A stretch of DNA of 64,000 bases from the NCBI GenBank assembly GCA_030694465.1, contig JAUXYJ010000029.1, positions 1-64,000 on the forward strand, written 5' to 3'. The notes below the pieces were generated by a model, which was not told where the DNA came from, made no database searches, and was given only the letters and a program-made list of their open reading frames with translations. Origin of the DNA: Deltaproteobacteria bacterium (GTDB lineage: Bacteria; Myxococcota_A; Polyangia; Polyangiales; Ga0077539). Of the stretch, positions 7,916-16,715 are shown piece by piece. Position 1 is the first letter of the stretch, and each line of letters starts with the position of its first letter. Made by a program: the position numbers and the translations under genes.

Positions 7916-8605
7916 TCACAGGTTGCGCGCGAGCACCTGCGAGCGGGGCGGCACGACCAGCACACCGCTGGCGAGCTTGGCCTCGAAGAACAGCGGCTTG
8001 GGCGAGGCCTCATGCTTGCCGCTGCCCTCACGCACAGGCCACGCGAAGTCATAAAACATCTGCCCCAGCGAGCGGTGCACACCAAACTTGGCGTCGGGGC
8101 ACGCAAAGCTCTCGGGGGCCTCGTCAATCCTCGCGGCAAACTCGCGACATCCGAGGTACGGCGCGCGATGAAACTGCCCCCGCGCCATGCGCTCTGCAAA
8201 CATGGTGCAGTACTTCTGCACGTTGCAGTCGTTGGTGCGCTGTTCAGTGAGGGCGAGGGTCGCGGTGATCACATAGTCCACATCGCGCAGGGCCACAGTG
8301 TTGCGCTGGGCGCGGTCCTCGTCGGCGCAATAGTGCTCAGCGCGGCCGGTGAGCCGGCTATTGACCTCGTTGCGGCGAAAGCTCGCCCACGCGACGGGCG
8401 CGAGCTGCGCGATCTCGCAGATTTCCCAAGAAAACTGCGGCTTCCAAAGGACGCACTCGAAGAGCGAGCGCGCCGCCGAGGGCGTCACAATCTCGTAGCT
8501 CATCCGCTCAACTTTGAACTCCGGCCGCGTAAAGCACGCGAGCTCACCGCGCACCCGCATCGACAGCCGGACGCTCCCCGAATAGCCATGCCCCTCACTG
8601 CTCAT
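7916..8605 (-). CDS. cas5c: Cas5c (Cas5d), crRNA-processing Cascade subunit
   Basis: A 229-aa Cas5d. In type I-C this RAMP protein replaces Cas6: it cuts the pre-crRNA at the 3' base of the repeat stem and stays on the 5' handle. Recognisable blocks are RGELACFTRPEFKVERMSYE, TPSAARSLFECVLWKPQF, YCADEDRAQRNTVALRDVDY and PYLGCREFAARI. ATG 8605 has GAGGAG nine nt upstream and is preferred to the preceding in-frame TTG. It lies between cas3 (47-nt gap) and cas8c. The 11-nt handle predicted from the repeat (TGGATTGAAAC) fits Cas5d-type cleavage. Confidence 0.96.
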   Translation of the reverse strand: MSSEGHGYSGSVRLSMRVRGELACFTRPEFKVERMSYEIVTPSAARSLFECVLWKPQFSWEICEIAQLAPVAWASFRRNEVNSRLTGRAEHYCADEDRAQRNTVALRDVDYVITATLALTEQRTNDCNVQKYCTMFAERMARGQFHRAPYLGCREFAARIDEAPESFACPDAKFGVHRSLGQMFYDFAWPVREGSGKHEASPKPLFFEAKLASGVLVVPPRSQVLARNL

Positions 8606-8652
8606 CAAACTCTACTCCTCCCGACAGCCTCTGTGCTGGCCATCAGTCACGA

Positions 8653-11061
8653 TCAGACCACAGTGCGCCCGATCGACACAAGCCCCACATCCGCGGGCAC
8701 CAGCCCAAAGCGTTCGCTGTAGGCCCCCGCAAAGGGCTCGCGCAGGGCCACGACCAGATCTCCATAGGCTTCGAGCATCCCCTCACGCAGCCACCGCTCG
8801 GCGTCTTTGCGCTGCACGTTGACCGCAAAGCCCTGAAGCTTGCGCAGCACATAGCGCGGAGGCCGCTCGCCCGCGTCGAGCGTGCGCTTGAGCGCGTGCA
8901 ACCAGCGCTCGGCGTCGCCCCACCTGACCACCACCGGCACCGCCCAGTCATCAATGAGTTTGACCGCGTCCGAGACGTCGCGAAACCGCCAGGCCGCTCG
9001 CATGGCTTGCACGTCATTTTTATCGAGCTGGTCCTCGTTGCTTCGGTACAGCCGCGTGAAGAACTCGCGGTAGGTCGCGGTCGCAAACAGATCCAAGACC
9101 TGCCCACGGCTGGCAGCCATCGTGAGCATCAACTGCGTCTGCGCGAGCGCGTCACAGAGCACCCCTGGGGGCGGCTTGGTCTCGGCCAAGTACACCCGCA
9201 GGTGGCCACCATGGTGACCGAGTTTGCCTTCGCGGTTGCAACGCCCCGCCGCTTGCGCAAGCGAGTCCATCCCCGCCATCGCGCGCAAGACCACCGCGAA
9301 GTCTAGATCGACGCCTGCCTCGACCAGCTGCGTCGCCACTGCGCGCACCCTGGCACCTGCCCGCTTGCGCGCTTTGATCTCGGCCAAGACCTTGCGCCGA
9401 TGCTCGCCGCACATCAGCGCGGACAAGTGCAGCGTGTCTTGGTCACCGGTGAGCGCATCGACGAGGCCACAGAGCGTGCGCGCGTCGTCGCGCTTGTGCA
9501 CGATCGCGAGCACGTCGGGCTCGTCCGCGATCCACTGGGCCACGGTCGCGTACGGCGTGGCCTCGGTGGGATTGGCTGGCCAGGTCACACGCACGCGCTG
9601 AAGGGGCGGCTCGGGCGTGGGTGCGGGCTGGTAGATCTCGCGAGCGCCAGGGATTCCGCGAGCGGCGAGCACGGACTGGTCCCATACGGGCTGCGTCGCG
9701 GTGCACAGCACCACCGTGGCGCCATAGTCACGCACGAGGGTCTTGAGCACATCCACAATGGGTACGAGCAAGACCAACGGGACCGTCTGCACTTCGTCGA
9801 GCACGATCACGCTCTGCGCGAGCCGATGCAGCTTGCGACAGCGGCTCGTGCGATGCGCAAACAAGCTCTCAAAGAGCTGCACCGTGGTGGTGACTACCAC
9901 CGAAGCGTCCCAGTTTTCGCTCGCCAAACGCGTCCACGCGGTCTCGCTGCGCGCGTCGGCGTACGAGGTCCCCGCGGCAGCGTGACGGCGCAAGACCGAG
10001 GCGTCGTCAAAGCTCGCGTGGTGCTCGAGCACCGTGCCCTCGTGCGCCCCGAGCGCGCGGTGATACGCGTCCGCGGTCTGCTCGGTGATGGACGTGTACG
10101 GGATCGCCGTGACCACCCTACGTTGCCCCGTGTGCGCGGCGTGCTCGAGCGCAAACGCGAGCGATGCCAGGGTCTTGCCCCCGCCGGTTGGCACCGTGAG
10201 CGTAAAGAACCCCGGGGGCGACTGCGCCTCACGCACACACGCGGCCCGTACGTCTTCACGCAGCGAGACCACCCGCGGATCACTTCGCAAGCGCGCCTCG
10301 GCAGCGAGCGCATCGAGGGTGGCTGTGAGGGGCGCGCGCAGCGAGGCCAACGTGGGGCGCGCAGGCTCTCGAGCGCTCGTTCGCGTCGCGTCAAAGAAGC
10401 TCTCGGTGTCTAAAAAGTCCCCGTCACACAGCGCCGAAAACACCATGCGCGTCCAAAACTCATAGCGCCTTTGCTCGTCGTCACGCTCTGCCAGCGCAGG
10501 CCAGCCCATCGCTGCGGGGACGTCGCGCGCAAGCCAACCCTGCTCCAGCGCAAACACGACCTCGTCCAAGCACGCAGCGCCCTTGCGCTCGACGCGCTCG
10601 TTAAAGTCCGAGACGTTGGCCAGCCCCGCGTGATGCCCAGCGATCCCGAGCGCCATGCCCGTCGCCAAGAGCCGCTGGTGTTTGTCTGGCTTAGAGGGCT
10701 GCTCTCTGAGCCAGCGTTTTACAACCCACGCGGCGCCAGCGGTCGAGTGGTCGACACGTGCGCGCGGGGCGGGATCCGCAGCGTCTGCGCCGCCGCTGTC
10801 GTGCGCGTGCGCGTCGCGGCCCGCGCTGGACTCGCGAATGTACCGCTGAAATGCCGGACTGAACTTGCCCAGGTCGTGCCAGAGCCCCGCGCGTTGGGCC
10901 CATGCGTGCGCACCAAACGCACCGGCAAACTCGCCCGCACGCCGCCCGGTCTCTTCGAGATGCTCGCGCAACCCATGCACCCGCCCAGCCTCGGGGGCCT
11001 CGGGATTGCTGTGAGCCCAAAACGCCAACTCGCTCTCGCCCTCGGCCCTATCTTCACCCAT
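8653..11061 (-). CDS. cas3: CRISPR nuclease-helicase Cas3
   Basis: An 802-aa Cas3 with an N-terminal HD nuclease and SF2 helicase. The HD motif is LWHDLGKFSPAFQRYI (H62-D63), followed by HSTAGAAW and GHHAGL. Helicase motifs are TVPTGGGKTLASLAFALEHA (Walker A), VIVLDEVQ (DEVQ box), CTATQP (motif III) and a motif VI region ending in QAAGRCNREG. Cas3 is recruited by target-bound Cascade to unwind and degrade DNA. It is the first gene of the locus. Element B begins 17 bp upstream of its ATG, so its messenger probably starts within or beyond that element. Confidence 0.97.
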   Translation of the reverse strand: MGEDRAEGESELAFWAHSNPEAPEAGRVHGLREHLEETGRRAGEFAGAFGAHAWAQRAGLWHDLGKFSPAFQRYIRESSAGRDAHAHDSGGADAADPAPRARVDHSTAGAAWVVKRWLREQPSKPDKHQRLLATGMALGIAGHHAGLANVSDFNERVERKGAACLDEVVFALEQGWLARDVPAAMGWPALAERDDEQRRYEFWTRMVFSALCDGDFLDTESFFDATRTSAREPARPTLASLRAPLTATLDALAAEARLRSDPRVVSLREDVRAACVREAQSPPGFFTLTVPTGGGKTLASLAFALEHAAHTGQRRVVTAIPYTSITEQTADAYHRALGAHEGTVLEHHASFDDASVLRRHAAAGTSYADARSETAWTRLASENWDASVVVTTTVQLFESLFAHRTSRCRKLHRLAQSVIVLDEVQTVPLVLLVPIVDVLKTLVRDYGATVVLCTATQPVWDQSVLAARGIPGAREIYQPAPTPEPPLQRVRVTWPANPTEATPYATVAQWIADEPDVLAIVHKRDDARTLCGLVDALTGDQDTLHLSALMCGEHRRKVLAEIKARKRAGARVRAVATQLVEAGVDLDFAVVLRAMAGMDSLAQAAGRCNREGKLGHHGGHLRVYLAETKPPPGVLCDALAQTQLMLTMAASRGQVLDLFATATYREFFTRLYRSNEDQLDKNDVQAMRAAWRFRDVSDAVKLIDDWAVPVVVRWGDAERWLHALKRTLDAGERPPRYVLRKLQGFAVNVQRKDAERWLREGMLEAYGDLVVALREPFAGAYSERFGLVPADVGLVSIGRTVV

Positions 11062-11419
11062 TGCGCCGCCGAGGATAGACCGATCGACGCGCTCAAGAGA
11101 CCCATCGCCACCCCCACGAGACCGATCGACGCGCTCAAGAGACCGATCGACGCAGGTCCATTGCGCTCATTTGCAGGGTTTATGGGGTGTCGGCACGGGG
11201 CCCTCGGCCAGCGGGGCGGCGCAATGGGCGCATTTGCCACGAAAATGGGCTTCCCGAGCGCGTCGATCGGCCTCCCGAGCGCGTCGCAAGCTCAGCCCTC
11301 GTGCAAATTCGCTCACCGAGTGCCCGCGGGCCGGCCTCCGACTGCGCACCCCTCCGGCCGTGCTCGGTGCGCAGGGGTTGTGAACCCCGCCCGTTTCGAG
11401 TAGGACCCCGCGCACTGCG
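11062..11419 (-). promoter_or_regulatory. Composite inverted repeat element B upstream of cas3
   Basis: A 358-bp gap without a gene, between the divergent starts of cas3 and a lipoprotein. Forward 21-bp units related to element A lie at 11078-11098, 11099-11119 (degenerate), 11120-11140 and 11141 onward (truncated). Inverted units lie around 11252-11271 and 11272-11286. Between them is an AT-richer patch with ATTTGCAGGGTTTA, resembling AAATTGCAGGTTTT in element A, and a GGCACGG motif also shared with A. Element B must contain or adjoin the cas3 promoter. From 11290 to 11419, the side leading to the lipoprotein, I see no clear promoter. Confidence 0.6.
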
Positions 11420-11992
11420 ATGTCTGTGATCCGCTCGAATACCCACCGCGCCCTCTGGCTCTCTTTGGCGCTCGGTGCCCTGGCCCTCCTCGGCGGCTGC
11501 GAACAAGCCGCGACCGGCCAGCGCTGCGAGAGCATCTACGACTGCGATCGCTCAGGCGCAGGCATCACCAACCGCTGCTACTCGTTCTCGGACCCCAACC
11601 TCGAGTGCCCCCTTGGGGTGGGCTCGTGTGTCTGCTGTCCAGTGCCGTCTGCGCGCACTGACCCGGCGTCTCTGCCCACGGCCTGCATCGCCCGCACAAC
11701 CCGCAGCGACGCCAGCGTGATCGAAGCGAGCACACCGGACGCTGCACAAGACAGCGGCACCGACGCAAACGCCCCCGACAGCAGCGACGCACAGACGCGC
11801 ACGGACGCCAGCGACGCCAGCGACGCCAGCGACGCGAGTGACGCCACTGACGCAGACGCTACGAGCGACGCGAGGGACGCTTCTGTGACCGACACCCACG
11901 ACGGCGGGGACGCGAGCGACGCCGCGGTAGGGATCGACACAGGCGTCGACGCCAGCATGGACTCGGCGCTCGATGTCAGCGTGATGGGTTGA
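11420..11992 (+). CDS. Asp/Ala-rich lipoprotein
   Basis: A 190-aa secreted lipoprotein. The signal peptide ends in a lipobox (LALLGGC, Cys 27). Next comes a short Cys-rich part (about 35-75, with a CVCC motif) that could be disulfide-bonded. The last 100 residues are low complexity, dominated by DASDASDASDATDAD-type repeats without hydrophobic core. Asp/Ala/Ser tracts of this kind are common in lipoproteins of Sandaracinus-like myxobacteria and probably act as acidic spacers on the cell surface. No enzymatic domain is visible. Its start is 358 bp from cas3, divergent. Confidence 0.85.
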   Translation: MSVIRSNTHRALWLSLALGALALLGGCEQAATGQRCESIYDCDRSGAGITNRCYSFSDPNLECPLGVGSCVCCPVPSARTDPASLPTACIARTTRSDASVIEASTPDAAQDSGTDANAPDSSDAQTRTDASDASDASDASDATDADATSDARDASVTDTHDGGDASDAAVGIDTGVDASMDSALDVSVMG

Positions 11993-12088
11993 GATTGGTC
12001 AGCCTTTGAGCACGAGATCTCACGATCGAATGCTATTCGGTCGAGCGAATCGGTGTAGTCTCACAAACGCAGTGGAGACGACCCAGCG

Positions 12089-13462
12089 ATGAGCACCCGA
12101 GGCTCACAAATGCACCCGCACGACTCACTCATCCCAGGGGCGGTAGTGCTCGGAAAATATGTCCTCATTCGCCTGCTCGGTCTGGGCGGCATGGGGCATG
12201 TGTTTCTCGCGCAGAGTATGCGTTCGGGCGGCACGGTCGCGGTCAAAGTGCTCTCGGATGGCGCGAGCATCGAGCACGCAGAGCGCTTTCGTCGCGAAGG
12301 CGCGCTGATGTCTCGCGTGCACCACCCCAACGTCGTCGAGATTCTTGACTACGGCCTGCTCGACGACCAGTCGCCCTGCATCGTGATGGAGTACGTCGAC
12401 GGCGCACCGCTCTCAGATCGCCTTGACCAATCGCGTGCGATGGCGTGGCAAGACGCCGTGCGGATCATCCTCGGCGTGCTCGATGGTCTCGAGGCCGTGC
12501 ACGACGCGGGGATCTTGCACCGAGACCTCAAGCCCTCGAACGTCGCGCTCACCAAGGGCCCCCCTGAAGTGGTCAAGCTCTTGGACTTTGGCATCGCGCG
12601 CACCACCGAGCCCTCCCCCAAAGACCGCCGCGTCACTCGCACCGGAAACATCGTCGGCAGCCTCGATTACATGTCCCCCGAGGCCCTGGTCAACGAGCCC
12701 CTCGACGAGCGCACGGACATCTACTCGGCGGGCATGATGCTGTACGAGATGCTCGTGGGAGCGTTTCCGTTTGCAGACGAGCCCATGGCGGCCGCGTTTC
12801 GCCGGCTGAGCGCGGATGTCCCGGCGCCCGTCGCGCCCGGGGCGCTGCCCGTGATCCCCGACGAGCTCGCGAAGATCTCTCTGAGCGCCCTCGCCCGCGA
12901 CCGCAACCTGCGCCCACGCAGCGCCAGTGAGCTCTCGCAGCCCCTCCGTGAGCTCCTCAAGCCCAAGCGAATCGCCCGCGAAATCCCTCGCGCCGCGGTC
13001 ATCGAGCCCACCGCTAAGCCCCTGCCCACGGGCCCCTCTGCGTTGAAGACCACGCCGCCGCAGTCCCCTGCGCTGCCGCCCACGGCGCGCTCGGTCGCCT
13101 CTGTCTCGGGCTCTATCGCGCGACCCCAGTTTGTCGTCCTCGCGCAGCTCCCGCTGGGCACGCTGGCCAAGCTCGATGAGCGGCTCTGGCTCGCAGAGCT
13201 CGTCCGCAACGGCGGCCGTGGCTATGCCCTCGGCGAAGACCGCTGGTGCGCTGTCCTAGTGGCCACCGACTCGATCCTCGCCGAGCGACACTCGCTCATG
13301 CTCTTAGACGCCCTCGAGCACCGCTATCCCAAGGTCCGCGTCGCCGGCGGGACCGTCTTCGACCCGCATTTTTCGCTCGCGTCAAACGTCGGGACCTCCA
13401 AAGATCCCATGCCCGAGCCCCTGCCCTCGCTCTTGGCCCAGCTCGCGGCCATGCGGACCTAG
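12089..13462 (+). CDS. Ser/Thr protein kinase with uncharacterised C-terminal domain
   Basis: A 457-aa soluble Hanks-type kinase. The glycine loop is GLGGMGHVF (31-39), the ATP-binding Lys is K53 (VAVKVL), the catalytic loop is HRDLKPSN (144-151) and the metal site is DFG (167-169), followed by SPE in place of APE. A Pro-rich linker (about 290-340) leads to a C-terminal domain of about 110 residues (RPQFVVLAQLPLG to the end) that I do not recognise; it may be a small alpha/beta sensor or a degenerate cyclase-like fold. No membrane segment is present. An imperfect hairpin follows the stop codon, and a histidine kinase gene begins 62 bp downstream. Confidence 0.93.
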   Translation: MSTRGSQMHPHDSLIPGAVVLGKYVLIRLLGLGGMGHVFLAQSMRSGGTVAVKVLSDGASIEHAERFRREGALMSRVHHPNVVEILDYGLLDDQSPCIVMEYVDGAPLSDRLDQSRAMAWQDAVRIILGVLDGLEAVHDAGILHRDLKPSNVALTKGPPEVVKLLDFGIARTTEPSPKDRRVTRTGNIVGSLDYMSPEALVNEPLDERTDIYSAGMMLYEMLVGAFPFADEPMAAAFRRLSADVPAPVAPGALPVIPDELAKISLSALARDRNLRPRSASELSQPLRELLKPKRIAREIPRAAVIEPTAKPLPTGPSALKTTPPQSPALPPTARSVASVSGSIARPQFVVLAQLPLGTLAKLDERLWLAELVRNGGRGYALGEDRWCAVLVATDSILAERHSLMLLDALEHRYPKVRVAGGTVFDPHFSLASNVGTSKDPMPEPLPSLLAQLAAMRT

Positions 13463-13468
13463 AGACCC

Positions 13469-13522
13469 CGCACAATGCGCGCGAGAGCCCTCACGGGGCT
13501 GTCTCGCGCCCGTGATTGTGCG
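13469..13522. terminator. Interrupted palindrome between kinase and histidine kinase
   Basis: A 54-nt inverted repeat fills the gap between two same-strand genes. The outer arms are CGCACAAT (13469-13476) and ATTGTGCG (13515-13522), the middle arms GCGAGA (13481-13486) and TCTCGC (13502-13507), and the tip GCCC/GGGGC. It ends two bases before the likely ATG of the histidine kinase. It could terminate the kinase transcript, attenuate the next gene or bind a regulator. No T-tract follows. Confidence 0.5.
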
Positions 13523-13524
13523 CC

Positions 13525-15174
13525 ATGATTGCGCACGCCACCGTGCCCTCTACCCTCCCCCCCGCGCGCCTCTCGATCGTCGCCCCCTCCCCAAGCACCT
13601 CGCTTTACCCGCCGCCCACACAGCCCTCGAGGGTGCCTGGGCCGATGCCCCCGCGCGAGGGGCGCCGCTCGCTGCCTATTCTCGCGACGCTGATGGTCTC
13701 GCATGGGATTTTGGCAGTGATTTTGCTCGGAGTTCTCTCGATCGGGAGCTACACCGTGCGCCAGATCGACGCGCTCATTCGCGATCTGCGCGAAGACCAG
13801 CTCGGCGCAATCGAAGAGCAAGAGACCCTCCACCGCGCCATGTGGAACGTCGAGGTCGCCCTCCGCCACGCGACCGAAGCCTGCGTCCACAGCGCGCCCG
13901 CTTCGGCCGTGCAACCTCCGATCACCCGAGCGCTCGCCGCGCTGCAACGCGAGGACGAACACGTGGGGCCTCACGTGGGCCGCGAGATGCGCACGATGGG
14001 CGCGCAGTACGAGCGACTCGCGCAACAATCCCTGCAAGACACCTGCGTATTTTTAAACTCATCCCCTACGCGTGCTGCGCGCTTGCGCTTGGACGAAGAC
14101 CTCACCGACCGTTGGATCACCCAGTCGTTTGAGCTCCACCGCGCCATGGCGCAGCGCGAAGACCACGCGCGACGCCTCGGTCGCCGCGCCCTGGTGAGCG
14201 CTGGCGCGATCACGCTCTTGGCGCTGTCACTCGCGACGTATTTGGCAAGGTTTATTGCACGCTCGATCGCTGCGCCTCTGCGAAGAATCACCCTCGACGC
14301 CGCGCGCGTAGGTCGCGGAGATTTTCGCGCGATCGAGCCCATCCAAGGCCCGCGCGAGGTGGTCGAGCTCGCCGACGCGCTCGATCACATGCGCTCGGCC
14401 CTCGCAGCGATTGACTCACTCAAGCAGGGTTTTCTCGCGTCCGTGTCACACGAACTCCGTACGCCCTTGGCCAAAATCCGCGAGTCCCTCGCGCTGCTCG
14501 CCGACGAGACCGCGGGCGCACTCAGCCGCACCCAACGCCCAGTCTTGGCCATCGCCCAGCGCGCCTGCGAAGAAGAGATCCGCTTGGTCACCACGCTGCT
14601 CGATCTCTCACGCCTGCGCGCAGGCTCGCCCGTGCAGCGCTCACAGCTCGGATCGGTCGACGCGGTCATCGAGAGCGCGCTGAGCTTCGAACGAGACGAC
14701 GCGCAACGCCGCGGAATCACTGTACAATTTACCTCTGATGAGGCCCGCGCCCACGCCTCACTCGACGCCATTTTGCTCGAGCGCGCCGTCGCCAACTTGG
14801 TCCGCAACGCCATCAGCGTCTCGCCCCCACAGAGCGTCGTGTGGGTCACACGCAACACGCACTCGCGAGCGCCCCAGGCCGTACAGAAGCGCTCGCCAGG
14901 CGCGCAACGCTGGGCCCAAATCCGTGTCGAAGACCAGGGACCAGGCGTGCTGAGCGAGGTCCGCGACCAGCTCTTCGAGCCCTTTGTCACCCGCAATGTC
15001 CAAGGACAGCAGGCCAAAGTGGGCATCGGGCTCGGGCTCGCTCTCACGCGTGAGGTCGCGCGAGCGCACGGCGGAGAGGCCCTGTTGGCAGAGACCAGCC
15101 CAGGGGGAGGCGCCGCGTTTGAGCTATGGATTCCACTCGCGAATCTCAGCGAACGGCCCACCGAAGCGTCATGA
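13525..15174 (+). CDS. Membrane histidine kinase (HAMP, HisKA, HATPase)
   Basis: A 549-aa sensor kinase. A Pro-rich cytoplasmic N-terminus is followed by TM1 (about 52-75), a periplasmic sensor region of about 145 residues, TM2 (about 222-242), HAMP (243-295), the HisKA motif ASVSHELRTPLAK with phosphorylatable H309, and a HATPase domain with N-box (LVRNAIS), G1 (DQGPG) and G2 (GIGLGLAL). No response regulator is adjacent, which is common for orphan kinases in myxobacteria. ATG 13525 is preferred over TTG 13516. The stop codon overlaps the bioA start by 4 nt (ATGA), so both are probably made from one messenger. Confidence 0.93.
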   Translation: MIAHATVPSTLPPARLSIVAPSPSTSLYPPPTQPSRVPGPMPPREGRRSLPILATLMVSHGILAVILLGVLSIGSYTVRQIDALIRDLREDQLGAIEEQETLHRAMWNVEVALRHATEACVHSAPASAVQPPITRALAALQREDEHVGPHVGREMRTMGAQYERLAQQSLQDTCVFLNSSPTRAARLRLDEDLTDRWITQSFELHRAMAQREDHARRLGRRALVSAGAITLLALSLATYLARFIARSIAAPLRRITLDAARVGRGDFRAIEPIQGPREVVELADALDHMRSALAAIDSLKQGFLASVSHELRTPLAKIRESLALLADETAGALSRTQRPVLAIAQRACEEEIRLVTTLLDLSRLRAGSPVQRSQLGSVDAVIESALSFERDDAQRRGITVQFTSDEARAHASLDAILLERAVANLVRNAISVSPPQSVVWVTRNTHSRAPQAVQKRSPGAQRWAQIRVEDQGPGVLSEVRDQLFEPFVTRNVQGQQAKVGIGLGLALTREVARAHGGEALLAETSPGGGAAFELWIPLANLSERPTEAS

Positions 15175-16526
15175 ACGACCCACGCACCCGCGCGCTCCTA
15201 GCGCTTGATCGACAGCACGTATGGCACCCTTACACGCCCGCCGACGACCCGCGCGATCCCTTGGGTCCGCTCGTGATCGACAGGGCCGAGGGCGCTTTCT
15301 TTTGGGACTCTGCAGGCAAACGCTACATCGACGCCAACAGCTCGTGGTGGGTCGCCACGCTGGGACACCGACACCCACGGCTGATCAAGACACTGCAGAC
15401 CCAGAGCGAGACCCTCACGCACATCGCCCTCGGAGGCATCACACACGAGCCCGCCGCGAAGCTCGCGCAAGAGCTCACCGCGATCATGCCGGGACACGAT
15501 GACCCCAACGTGCCCGCCGATCGCAAGCTCTCGCGCGTGTTTTACTCGGACGACGGGAGCACCGCCGTCGAGGTCGCGATCAAGCTCTGCGCACAGTATT
15601 GGGCCCAAAATGGCCGCGCAGATCGCACGAAGTTTTTGTCATTTCGTGGGGCTTTTCACGGCGAAACTGTCGGCGCCACGAGCGTGGGCGGCATCGATGT
15701 GTTTCGCAAAGTGTATGGCCCGCTGCTCTTCGAGGTCGTGCAGCTGCCCCCTCCGTGGGAGCTTGCGCAGGCCTCTGTCGAGAGCATCGTCGAGCGCATC
15801 GCGCGCGAGGCAGACACGCTCGCCGCGGTGATCATCGAGCCCATGGTTCAGGGCGCCGATGGCATGCGAACGTACGGCCCAGAGTTCTTGCGTGCCCTGC
15901 GCGAGGCCTGCACCAAGTCCGACGTGTTTCTCATCGCAGACGAGGTCTTTACCGGCCTCGGGCGCACGGGACCGATGTGGGCGTGCGAGCACGCAGGGGT
16001 GGTGCCCGACGTGTTGTGCAGCGCGAAGGGGCTCTCGGGGGCGATGTTTCCGTTCGCGGTGACGGTGGCAAACGAGCGGATGTACGACGGCTTTCGTGGG
16101 GATTCTACCAGGGCATTTCTCTACGGACATTCGTACTGCGGCAACCCACTCGGCTGCGCGATCGCCCGCGAGGTCCTCGCGATCTACCGCGACGAAGACG
16201 TGCTGGCCCACGCGCAATCACTCGCGCCCACCCTCGCAGAGGGCTTCGCGCGCATCGCCCAGCGCATCCCACAAGCCCAGCGCCCACGCGCCCTCGGGAT
16301 GCTCGGCGCCGTGGACCTCTCGACGAGCTCGTCTGCAGATTATCACAGTGATTTGGGCTGGAGAGTCTTTGCCCAGGCCCGCAAACGCGGTGTCTATCTT
16401 CGCCCCCTGGGAGCCACCGTCTACATCGCCCCGCCGCTCACGATCGCTCACGACACGCTGCACGAATTGCTCGCCGTCGTCGAAGAGAGCGTCGCCGCAG
16501 CGCTCTCTCAATCCGGCTCGTTCTAG
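15171..16526 (+). CDS. bioA: Adenosylmethionine-8-amino-7-oxononanoate aminotransferase
   Basis: A 451-aa class III PLP-dependent aminotransferase with BioA features: an N-terminal HVWHPYTPADD, WWVATLGHRHP, YSDDGSTAVEVAIK and a PLP-Lys in CSAKGLSG. BioA makes 7,8-diaminopelargonate in biotin synthesis, using S-adenosylmethionine as amino donor. The ATG overlaps the histidine kinase stop; an upstream in-frame start at 15126 would extend into that gene and is less likely. Other biotin genes are not in the window. Related lysine-type aminotransferases are possible, but the N-terminal WHP(Y/F)T block strongly favours BioA. Confidence 0.9.
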   Translation: MNDPRTRALLALDRQHVWHPYTPADDPRDPLGPLVIDRAEGAFFWDSAGKRYIDANSSWWVATLGHRHPRLIKTLQTQSETLTHIALGGITHEPAAKLAQELTAIMPGHDDPNVPADRKLSRVFYSDDGSTAVEVAIKLCAQYWAQNGRADRTKFLSFRGAFHGETVGATSVGGIDVFRKVYGPLLFEVVQLPPPWELAQASVESIVERIAREADTLAAVIIEPMVQGADGMRTYGPEFLRALREACTKSDVFLIADEVFTGLGRTGPMWACEHAGVVPDVLCSAKGLSGAMFPFAVTVANERMYDGFRGDSTRAFLYGHSYCGNPLGCAIAREVLAIYRDEDVLAHAQSLAPTLAEGFARIAQRIPQAQRPRALGMLGAVDLSTSSSADYHSDLGWRVFAQARKRGVYLRPLGATVYIAPPLTIAHDTLHELLAVVEESVAAALSQSGSF

Positions 16527-16559
16527 ACAAATGATCCTCGCGAGAAGAACCCACGAAGG

Positions 16560-16575
16560 GCTGCGAATTTGCAGC
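16560..16575 (+). terminator. Small hairpin downstream of bioA
   Basis: GCTGC and GCAGC flank GAATTT 33 bp after the bioA stop codon. The 5-bp stem is short and only a weak T-rich tail (GATTGTTA) follows. It may be a weak terminator. The rest of the gap to the next gene is featureless. Confidence 0.3.
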
Positions 16576-16715
16576 GATTGTTACGTCAGCACACACCGCA
16601 CACGCGCGAAGGCAAAAATGGGACACCGCCCAACGCCCACGCGGTGTAAGATCCCGCCTCCGCGCTCGCGAGTTGCAGCGATCCTTCACACTCTTTGTAC
16701 GCAGACGAACTGGTC

